Source: Candidatus Micrarchaeota archaeon CG_4_10_14_0_2_um_filter_60_11
GTDB lineage: Archaea > Micrarchaeota > Micrarchaeia > Norongarragalinales > Norongarragalinaceae
NCBI GenBank assembly: GCA_002792915.1
Contig: PFPF01000059.1
Coordinates: forward strand, 1-5,687
DNA length: 5,687 bases
Direction of reading: 5' to 3'
Shown in pieces: positions 1-4,215 of this stretch. Both the position numbers and the translations under genes were made by a program. The notes beneath the pieces are model-generated. The model was not told the DNA's origin. It worked only from the letters and a program-made list of their open reading frames with translations, and did not search any database. Position 1 is the stretch's first letter. Every line of letters begins with the position of its first letter.

Positions 1-33
1 CAGCAAAAACTGGCGGCATACTAAACGAGAAAT

Positions 34-53
34 CCGTGGCCTTTAGGCCACGG
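34..53 (-). terminator. Perfect hairpin directly after the small ORF's stop codon
   Basis: The sequence has an 8-bp perfect stem (CCGTGGCC at 34-41 with GGCCACGG at 46-53) around a 4-nt loop. Read on the minus strand, the stem starts right after the TAA at 54-56, and T-rich sequence follows (ATTTCTCGTTT, then TTTTT at 5-9). It therefore probably forms the 3' end of the transcript of the small minus-strand ORF, by termination or RNA stabilisation. Archaea mostly terminate on T-runs without a hairpin, so the mechanism is inferred. Confidence 0.5.
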
Positions 54-230
54 TTATTTAAGTTTGCGTCCTTCGGCTTTGTAGGCTTGAATGGCGGATT
101 TTATCTCGTCGATGCGGCTTTGCTCTATCCCTCCGCGGACGGGGTGGTCTATGCTTTCGAGTATGCCAAGCAGTTCGGGCCGTCTAAGGTCGTGTTCTTC
201 GCAGAGGGAACCCTTGGTCGCTTTCGGCAT
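54..230 (-). CDS. Small hypothetical protein, 58 aa
   Basis: I do not recognise this protein. It is a short ORF starting at ATG (228-230) and ending at TAA (54-56). The product is hydrophilic and charged, with no membrane segment and one cysteine (C10). The N-terminal third is rich in E, D, R and L (around EEHDLRRPELLGILESIDHP). The C-terminal 20 residues (SRIDEIKSAIQAYKAEGRKL) look like an amphipathic helix with a basic tail. No other in-frame ATG, GTG or TTG occurs between the upstream stop and this ATG. Support comes from TATA-like elements upstream on the minus strand (CATAAAAG at 253-260, about 26 nt away, which fits a leaderless mRNA, and TATAAAAAA at 274-282) and from a perfect hairpin abutting the stop. 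The residue mix is more protein-like than that of the overlapping plus-strand reading frames. There is no clear Shine-Dalgarno sequence. It could still be a chance ORF. Confidence 0.55.
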   Translation of the reverse strand: MPKATKGSLCEEHDLRRPELLGILESIDHPVRGGIEQSRIDEIKSAIQAYKAEGRKLK

Positions 231-252
231 GGCTTGTTTTGCGCGCCCGCGG

Positions 253-282
253 CTTTTATGCGTGGCGGAAGGGTTTTTTATA
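253..282 (-). promoter_or_regulatory. TATA-like elements upstream of the small minus-strand ORF
   Basis: On the minus strand, CATAAAAG (260-253) lies about 26 nt before the ATG at 230, the spacing expected for a leaderless archaeal transcript. TATAAAAAA (282-274) lies further upstream and would give a leader of roughly 25 nt. Read on the plus strand, the second element is TTTTTTATA, which could drive transcription rightward from about position 304. This assignment rests on motif and spacing only. Confidence 0.35.
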
Positions 283-302
283 CGGCGCGCCCGGATGTTA
301 GC

Positions 303-369
303 GTGATGAGTTTAGAGGTATTTGTGAGGGCGCCTTCGGGCGCCTAATGAACGCAAGAGAGTCAACTGA
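303..369 (+). ncRNA. Candidate C/D-box guide RNA (tentative)
   Basis: This intergenic stretch has an exact C box (GTGATGA, 303-309) and an exact D box (CTGA, 366-369). Between them are a near-match D' (GTGA, 324-327) and a near-match C' (TAATGA, 345-350). The two would-be guide segments, 310-323 and 352-365, are about equal at 14 nt. A UUCG-capped hairpin occupies the D'-C' spacer. A TATA-like TTTTTTATA at 274-282 sits at the right distance for a start near 304, and a T5 run follows at 374-378. Against it: I see no terminal stem flanking the C and D boxes, the spacer is longer than usual, and both internal boxes are imperfect. The alternative is a structured 5' leader of the gene at 404. Confidence 0.25.
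329..344 (+). other. UUCG-tetraloop hairpin
   Basis: GGCGCC, TTCG, GGCGCC form a perfect 6-bp GC stem closed by C(UUCG)G, one of the most stable RNA tetraloop arrangements. A G-U pair (328 with 345) could extend it. It lies in non-coding DNA about 60 nt before the start of the membrane protein gene and is not followed directly by a T-run. It is probably a structural element of a plus-strand RNA, either a leader or a small RNA, rather than a terminator. Confidence 0.55.
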
Positions 370-373
370 ATGG

Positions 374-381
374 TTTTTATT
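374..381 (+). promoter_or_regulatory. TATA-like element for the 404-1520 unit
   Basis: TTTTTATT is centred about 26 nt before the ATG at 404, the distance expected for a TATA box of a leaderless or nearly leaderless archaeal mRNA. The same core (TTTTTATTAA) recurs in the divergent promoter at 4171-4198, which supports it as this genome's preferred promoter word. The T-run could instead be the terminator of an RNA ending near 375. Confidence 0.45.
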
Positions 382-403
382 GCCGCTTTGAGTGGGTTTC
401 GTC

Positions 404-739
404 ATGGTTGACGCGAGCGCGGTGGAATACGCAAAGAAGAGCCTGTCGGAAGGCTACTCCGAGGACGAAATCCAGGTCGCATTGAAGGATGCGGGCTGGG
501 GCGATGCGGACGCCGCGGAAGCGCTGCGGCAGGTCAAGTCGCCGGCAAAAACGGCATCTGCGGGCGCAAGCGGAAAGAGTCCTTTGGAAGGAGTCAAGGC
601 TTTTTTTGCGAGCATTGCCGAGCGCGTGAAGAAGCTCTCGTGGATAGGGCTGTTGGGAGTCGCGTTCCTCGTGGTCGGCGTGCTGCTTTTGATTTGGGCG
701 CTCGCTACGGGCTGCTATCACTGCATAATCATACGCTGA
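404..739 (+). CDS. Small membrane protein with UBA-like N-terminal domain
   Basis: This is a 111-aa protein with three parts. Residues 5-44 form a short helical module of the pattern YAKKSLSEGYSEDEI...L..AGW....A.EAL, resembling the UBA/CUE-like or Ala-rich helical repeats often found at the N-terminus of archaeal membrane proteins. A Lys/Ala/Ser/Pro/Gly linker covers about 45-60, followed by an amphipathic stretch (61-78). One strong transmembrane helix lies at about 80-102, and the protein ends in a short tail with a CYHC motif (104-107). With no signal peptide and a positive region before the helix (RVKKL), the N-terminus is predicted to be cytosolic. I chose ATG 404 over an in-frame GTG at 392 because a TATA-like element lies 26 nt upstream and the UBA-like module begins right after it. 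The next gene starts 4 nt after the stop, so the two are probably co-transcribed and translationally coupled. No specific function can be assigned. Confidence 0.75.
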   Translation: MVDASAVEYAKKSLSEGYSEDEIQVALKDAGWGDADAAEALRQVKSPAKTASAGASGKSPLEGVKAFFASIAERVKKLSWIGLLGVAFLVVGVLLLIWALATGCYHCIIIR

Positions 740-743
740 CGAA

Positions 744-1520
744 ATGGCGTTTGTGCAGCCCGCACAGGTTCCCCGCAAGCCGTTGAATTACCTGCTGCTG
801 TTCGGATTGCTGCTTCTGGTTTACTCCGTGGCGGTAATCGAGTTCGTTTTCGTCGAGCACAAGGACCTGCAGAGCGCGGTCCTCGAAACGGCGTGCACGG
901 CGCTTTACGTCAATTGTTCGGATTCGTTGAGCGCCACTGCGAAAGCGATGCATGTTCTGCTCGGCCTCGGGACGATGGCCGTGCTCGTCGTGCTGGTTTC
1001 CGCGGGCATGCAGAAGTTTTTCGAAATTGAGTTGGGGGTAAAGGGTATGGAGAAAAAGGTTGCGGCCCTGCGCGGGCACTTCATCGTTTGCGGTTATGGC
1101 GCGTTGGGGCGGACCTTCGCCGGCGTGCTCAGGGAAAAGAAAGCCGCTTTCGTCGTGGTGGACAAGGACGCCGCCGTCGTCGAGAGGGCGCGCGAGGACG
1201 GCTGCCTGGCGCTGCGCGGCGACGCGCTCGACTTCAAGACCCTCGAGAAGGCGGGGGTGATGCGCGCGCAGCGCGTGGTCGCGGCGCTGGAGAGCGATTC
1301 GTCCAACGTGTTTCTCGCGCTTACCGCGCACGAAATGAACCCGTACGTGAAAATCGCGACGCGCGCCTTCTCTGCCAAAGCGGTTGGCAAGCTGCACCAC
1401 GCGGGCGCCGATTACATAGTCGTGCCGGACGTGGCGGGCGGCCTACAGCTCGCGAAGGAAGTCCTCGGCTTGAAGGAGGACTATTTCAAGAGCCTGGTTT
1501 CAAAGAAAGAGAAAGAATAG
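744..1520 (+). CDS. Two-TM, TrkA-N/RCK domain protein resembling a K+ channel but lacking the filter
   Basis: This is a 258-aa protein with the layout of a MthK/Kch-type potassium channel: TM1 at about 14-36, a loop, TM2 at about 70-91, then a TrkA-N (RCK) Rossmann domain from 111. The Rossmann features are clear: a first strand and glycine loop (HFIVCGYGALGR, GxGxxG at 117-122), an acidic residue ending strand 2 (VVVD, D140), the RGDALD segment (158-163), and later strands typical of the fold (VVAALESDSSN, KIATRAF, GADYIVVPD). RCK domains bind NAD(H), nucleotides or ions and gate transport. The anomaly is the pore loop: where TVGYGD is expected, a gap-free alignment by eye gives YVNCSD (55-60), so K+ selectivity is doubtful. 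It could be a ligand-sensing membrane protein, a non-selective pore, or a regulatory partner of another channel. There is no C-terminal TrkA-C domain. It follows the UBA-like membrane protein after a 4-nt gap and has no obvious ribosome binding site, so coupling is likely. The family call is firm; channel activity is not. Confidence 0.85.
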   Translation: MAFVQPAQVPRKPLNYLLLFGLLLLVYSVAVIEFVFVEHKDLQSAVLETACTALYVNCSDSLSATAKAMHVLLGLGTMAVLVVLVSAGMQKFFEIELGVKGMEKKVAALRGHFIVCGYGALGRTFAGVLREKKAAFVVVDKDAAVVERAREDGCLALRGDALDFKTLEKAGVMRAQRVVAALESDSSNVFLALTAHEMNPYVKIATRAFSAKAVGKLHHAGADYIVVPDVAGGLQLAKEVLGLKEDYFKSLVSKKEKE

Positions 1521-1527
1521 GTTTTTT
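1521..1527 (+). terminator. T-run terminator between convergent genes
   Basis: GTTTTTT directly follows the TAG of the RCK gene and runs into the last base of the porB stop codon on the other strand. A T-run after the stop is the usual archaeal termination signal. On the opposite strand, sequence just past the porB stop (1520-1495, read as CTATTCTTTCTCTTTCTTTG) is also T-rich and may end the POR transcript inside the RCK coding region, so the two mRNAs probably overlap at their 3' ends. Confidence 0.5.
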
Positions 1528-2402
1528 CAGAGGAAGCGCGCGAAATTCAGCCCCGCCTTTTCCAGCTTCTCCAGCTCAGCCTTGGTTTCCCGCGCGTGCT
1601 TATCGATGGCCGCAACTTGTTCCGCGGTTACGCCCGCGAAGCGGCCCTGCGCCTTCAGGTAGTCCTGCACGGGCTTCGTGCCGATTGGCCGCGAGAGCTT
1701 GAAGGCGCCGTTCTCGATTTCGAACAGGTTCCACAAGCCGCAGTCCACCGCGAGGCGCGCGGTTTCGATGGATTTGTTGCTGGGTATCTTCCACGCGAGG
1801 TTGCAGGGCGACTGCACGTCGATGAATTTGAAGCCCTTGATTGACGCGGCTTTTTGCAGTTTCGCCTTCAAGTCCGGCAGGAACGCGATGCTCGCCGAGG
1901 CGGCGTAGGGGATTGCGTGCGCGGCGGCGATGAAAGTCAAATTCTTCTTCCACTCGCCCTTTCCGCCGACTTCGCGCGGCGACGTCGTGGTCGCGGCGGC
2001 GAACGGCGTGGCGCCGCTGCGCTGTAACCCGGTGTTCGCGTAAGCCTCGTTGTCGTAACAAACGAATAGGACGTCCTCGTTGCGCTCCATCGCGCCGCTA
2101 AGCGCGCCGAAGCCTATGTCGTAAGTGCCGCCGTCCCCGCCCAGGCAGATTACCCTGCCCTTCTTTCCAGTTTTCTTGAGCGCTCGGCTGACCCCGCCCG
2201 CGACCGACGCGGCGTTCTCGAACAGGCTGTGAACGTAAGGCACGCCCCAGTTGTTGCGCGGGTACGGCGTGGAAACGATTTCCATGCAGCCGGTTGAATT
2301 AACCACGATTGTTTCGGGGCCGAGCGTTTCCAAGACGTGCCGCATGGTGAGCGCGCACGCGCAGCCCGCGCAAGCCGTGTGCCCCTTCAGGAAGTATTCC
2401 AT
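1527..2402 (-). CDS. porB: Pyruvate:ferredoxin oxidoreductase, beta subunit
   Basis: This 291-aa subunit carries the thiamine diphosphate and proximal [4Fe-4S] sites of POR, the cytosolic enzyme that converts pyruvate and CoA to acetyl-CoA, CO2 and reduced ferredoxin. Residues 7-22 (GHTACAGCACALTMRH) hold C11 and C14. C39 (NSTGC) and C200 (QSPC) complete the likely four-cysteine cluster set; the 3- and 25-residue spacings fit what I recall of Desulfovibrio africanus POR. The Mg-TPP motif is GGDGGTYDIG (88-97) through YDNEAYANTG (116-125), followed by the family hallmark TGLQRSGATPFAAATTTSP. Length is normal for an archaeal beta chain. An in-frame ATG lies 36 nt upstream, but it would overlap porA and add a non-conserved peptide, so I use ATG 2400-2402, 4 nt after the porA stop. 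It is the last gene of the operon. A related 2-oxoacid substrate cannot be excluded. Confidence 0.95.
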   Translation of the reverse strand: MEYFLKGHTACAGCACALTMRHVLETLGPETIVVNSTGCMEIVSTPYPRNNWGVPYVHSLFENAASVAGGVSRALKKTGKKGRVICLGGDGGTYDIGFGALSGAMERNEDVLFVCYDNEAYANTGLQRSGATPFAAATTTSPREVGGKGEWKKNLTFIAAAHAIPYAASASIAFLPDLKAKLQKAASIKGFKFIDVQSPCNLAWKIPSNKSIETARLAVDCGLWNLFEIENGAFKLSRPIGTKPVQDYLKAQGRFAGVTAEQVAAIDKHARETKAELEKLEKAGLNFARFL

Positions 2403-2406
2403 AATC

Positions 2407-3507
2407 TCACATCCACGCGCCGTCGCTGCCCTCGGCAACCGCCTTTCTCAGCGTTTCCAACGTAACATCCCTGCCGCCGAGCCCGGCGATTATGCCTATC
2501 ACTTCCGCGCCGCTTCCCGCGTCCTTCAATGCGGCTTTCACTTCCGCCGCAAGCGCGCCTCCCGCGCCGGGGCAGCAGTCCTTCTCGATTATTACTACTT
2601 TTTTCTTGCCTTGCAGCGCCCTGGCGATTTCCGCGGACGGGAACGGGCGGAAGCATTTGATTCTCACCACGCCTGCCAAACCTTCGTCCGCAATCATTTC
2701 GCTTTGCTCGGCGAGGCTGCCCATGGTCACGAGGGCGACGGGCTTGTCGTTCGCGTACTCCTCAATCAGCGCGGTTTGCCCGCGCTTGAACTTCTTCCCG
2801 AATTCCGCGGCAGTCTTGGTTATCACGGACGAGCTCAGCCGCACGGCTTCGTCCAATTCTTTCCTGAAATCCTGATAGTCCGCGGGCATTGCGTAACAGC
2901 CCAGCGCGCCCGGCTTTTCAACGTCGAGAACGTCCTTTGCAACGCGCGGCGGCAGGAACGCGTCCACTTCCCCCTGCGAGGGCATGTCGAGCGGCAGCAG
3001 CTCATGCGTCAAGTAGAACCCGTCAAAGCAGACCATTACCGGCAAGTCGGCAGTTTCCGCGATTTTGAACGCCTGAATCGCCGTGTCGACCGCTTCCTGG
3101 TTGTTCTTGCAGTAAAGCTGAATCCAGCCCGCGTCGCGCTGCGAAATCGAGTCCTGCCAGTCGTTCCAGATGTTGAGCGGCGCGCTGACCGAGCGGTTCG
3201 CCACGCACATCACTATCGGCAGGCGCATTCCCGCGGCGTTGAATAATGCTTCATGCATCAGCAGCAGGCCCTGGCTGCTTGTTGCAGTGAAGGTTCGGGC
3301 TCCCGCCGCGGAGGCGCCGATGGCGGTGCTGATTGCCGCGAACTCGGACTCCACGGGAACGAAGTCGTAGCCGTATTCCGGCTGTATGCGGGACAGCTCC
3401 TGCGGTATGTGCGTGGAAGGCGTGATTGGGTAGGCGGGCACGACTTGCGGCTTGCAGCGGGCTACCGCAAGCGCCACGGCTATGCTGCCCTCGATTATGT
3501 CCTTCAT
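2407..3507 (-). CDS. porA: Pyruvate:ferredoxin oxidoreductase, alpha subunit
   Basis: This 366-aa partner of PorB supplies the pyrimidine-side domain of the TPP site and, in its C-terminal half, the transketolase C-like domain. Family motifs appear in order: AYPITPSTHIPQEL (25-38), VESEFAAISTAIGASAAGARTFTATSSQGL (52-81), MRLPIVMCVANRSVSAPLNIWNDWQDS (94-120), RDAGW (124-128), NQEAVDTAIQAFKIAE (136-151), LPVMVCFDGFYLTHE (155-169), VRIKCFRPFP (281-290) and GLGGRDVT (342-349). These match pyruvate-type PorA well, and the length is within the usual range. The start codon overlaps the stop of the upstream membrane gene (ATGA) and has a strong Shine-Dalgarno at 3514-3521, so the start is secure. The order alpha then beta is standard for archaeal POR operons. 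Confidence 0.95.
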   Translation of the reverse strand: MKDIIEGSIAVALAVARCKPQVVPAYPITPSTHIPQELSRIQPEYGYDFVPVESEFAAISTAIGASAAGARTFTATSSQGLLLMHEALFNAAGMRLPIVMCVANRSVSAPLNIWNDWQDSISQRDAGWIQLYCKNNQEAVDTAIQAFKIAETADLPVMVCFDGFYLTHELLPLDMPSQGEVDAFLPPRVAKDVLDVEKPGALGCYAMPADYQDFRKELDEAVRLSSSVITKTAAEFGKKFKRGQTALIEEYANDKPVALVTMGSLAEQSEMIADEGLAGVVRIKCFRPFPSAEIARALQGKKKVVIIEKDCCPGAGGALAAEVKAALKDAGSGAEVIGIIAGLGGRDVTLETLRKAVAEGSDGAWM

Positions 3508-3920
3508 TTCGCAATCACTCCATACAGGAAGTTATCGGGGAACATGAGCCACAGTATCCCGACTGCGCCGGCGGCGATGAGCAGCAGGCCGCCGTACGAT
3601 ATCGCCGCGCGCTCGCGCACGATTTCGCTGCGCGTCTGCACGATGATGCAGAGCAACGCACCCAGTCCGAGCAGCGAGCTGGCAATCCAGAATTCCGTGA
3701 GCGAGAGCGGGTGAGTGCTGCTGCCGCGGAAGCTGCCGAGCGCGATTACGCTGGCGAGGAGGGTGAACAGTCCAGCGGTGTTGAGCGCGACCGAGGCGGT
3801 CCACAGCTTCCTGCCTTTTTCTCCCGAGACGCCGCCCACGATTGCGCCGTTCCACGCGTACGCGCCCAGCCAAGTGCCACCTAAGAACAGCAGGAGTCCG
3901 AGCCAAAGCCACCAAAACAT
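3504..3920 (-). CDS. Unknown four-TM membrane protein inside the POR operon
   Basis: I do not recognise this 138-aa protein. It is very hydrophobic, with four predicted membrane helices at about 2-23, 42-64, 74-95 and 107-127. The short loops are charged: SGEKGRK (32-38) after TM1 and TRSEIVRERAA (96-106) before TM4. By the positive-inside rule these two basic loops cannot both face the cytosol unless TM2 and TM3 form a hairpin, which fits N-terminus out and C-terminus out. No cofactor-binding Cys/His clusters are visible; the only cysteine is C91. It sits between porD and porA. Its ribosome binding site overlaps the porD stop, and its own stop overlaps the porA start by 4 nt, so it is fully embedded in the operon and must be co-transcribed. 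This suggests, but does not show, a role linked to POR, such as membrane tethering or contact with a membrane electron acceptor. It could also be an unrelated passenger. Confidence 0.85.
   Translation of the reverse strand: MFWWLWLGLLLFLGGTWLGAYAWNGAIVGGVSGEKGRKLWTASVALNTAGLFTLLASVIALGSFRGSSTHPLSLTEFWIASSLLGLGALLCIIVQTRSEIVRERAAISYGGLLLIAAGAVGILWLMFPDNFLYGVIAK
3514..3521 (-). promoter_or_regulatory. Ribosome binding site of porA
   Basis: GGAGTGAT read on the minus strand, 6 nt before the ATG. It lies inside the end of the upstream membrane protein gene and fixes the porA start at 3507. It resembles the archaeal consensus GGAGGTGAT with one G missing. Confidence 0.75.
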
Positions 3921-3927
3921 TTTTTTT

Positions 3928-3934
3928 TCACTCC
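3928..3934 (-). promoter_or_regulatory. Ribosome binding site of the membrane protein gene
   Basis: GGAGTGA on the minus strand, 7 nt before the ATG at 3918-3920. Its last three bases are the porD stop codon (TGA), and an all-A spacer follows. It confirms the start of the 138-aa protein and ties its translation to the end of porD. It is the same variant as the porA site. Confidence 0.75.
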
Positions 3935-4164
3935 GGCTTCATTGCGATGCACTTGACGGGGCACTCGTTCGCGCAGACGCCGCACCCCTTGCAGTAGTCA
4001 TAGTCTATGTGCGCCTTCTTGTCCTTGCCGACTTTTGCGGCGGAATCGGGGCACACGCGGTCGCAAGTGGCGCACCCTATGCAGCGCGCCTCGTCGACCA
4101 CCGGCCTCGAGCTGCGCCACGAGCCGGTCTTGTTCGAGCAATTGGGTTTCACTAGCCTGTCCAT
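3928..4164 (-). CDS. porD: Pyruvate:ferredoxin oxidoreductase, delta subunit (2x[4Fe-4S] ferredoxin)
   Basis: This 78-aa ferredoxin-like subunit passes electrons from the PorA/PorB catalytic core to external ferredoxin. It has two full CxxCxxCxxxCP motifs: C28, C31, C34, C38 and C58, C61, C64, C68. The PorD signature NKTGSWRSSRPVVDEARC (11-28) precedes the first cluster, and DYDYCKGCGVCANECP (54-69) carries the second, both closely matching archaeal and Thermotoga PorD. The N-terminus before NKTGSWR is only ten residues, shorter than in the Pyrococcus proteins I recall. Extra cysteines at 9 and 72 lie outside the cluster motifs. It is the first gene of the operon. A TATA-like element lies about 26-30 nt upstream, so the mRNA should be nearly leaderless, in line with the absence of a Shine-Dalgarno sequence. 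Confidence 0.93.
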   Translation of the reverse strand: MDRLVKPNCSNKTGSWRSSRPVVDEARCIGCATCDRVCPDSAAKVGKDKKAHIDYDYCKGCGVCANECPVKCIAMKPE

Positions 4165-4169
4165 AAGCC

Positions 4170-4198
4170 TTTTTTATTAACCAACGGCTTAATAAAAA
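4170..4198. promoter_or_regulatory. Symmetric divergent promoter between porD and pheS
   Basis: TTTTTATTAA (4171-4180) and its exact reverse complement TTAATAAAAA (4189-4198) flank an 8-bp spacer, CCAACGGC. On the minus strand the distal arm (4198-4189) is a TATA-like box placed to start transcription at about 4167, just before the porD ATG. On the plus strand the proximal arm (4171-4180) would start pheS near 4201, leaving a leader of about 15 nt. A further 6-bp inverted pair (TAAGCC 4164-4169, GGCTTA 4186-4191) overlaps it. The two TATA boxes are so close that both pre-initiation complexes probably cannot assemble at once. The positions are seen in the sequence; the promoter role is inferred. 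Confidence 0.6.
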
Positions 4199-4215
4199 CG
4201 GTTCGGGGCACGACA

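Noticed and set aside
1..19. Minus-strand ATG at 17-19 reading MPPVFA to the window edge
   Set aside because: Only six codons are visible, with no clear TATA element or ribosome binding site, so a gene start cannot be supported.
36..347. Plus-strand ORF of 103 aa (and a nested 71-aa ORF at 91-306)
   Set aside because: They lie antisense to the better-supported 58-aa ORF, begin inside the hairpin, run through the TATA-like region and the UUCG hairpin, and show no recognisable domain or consistent composition.
392..403. Earlier GTG start for the UBA-like membrane protein
   Set aside because: It adds only four residues and fits less well with the TATA-like element, which is 26 nt before the ATG at 404.
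729..1400. Minus-strand ORF (223 aa) antisense to the RCK gene
   Set aside because: The plus strand carries a clear Rossmann domain. The antisense product is His/Arg/Gln-rich shadow sequence.
2403..2438. N-terminal extension of PorB to the ATG at 2436-2438
   Set aside because: It would overlap the end of porA, and the added residues are not part of the conserved PorB start. The ATG at 2400-2402 sits 4 nt after the porA stop and leads directly into the GHTACAGC motif.
2251..3246. Long plus-strand ORF (331 aa) antisense to porA and porB
   Set aside because: The opposite strand encodes well-conserved POR subunits. The long open frame is explained by GC-rich codon use, and its translation is Arg/His/Ala-rich and unlike any family I know.
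3921..3928. Run of eight T on the plus strand as a terminator
   Set aside because: No plus-strand gene precedes it. On the coding (minus) strand it is simply the A-rich spacer between the ribosome binding site and ATG of the membrane protein gene.
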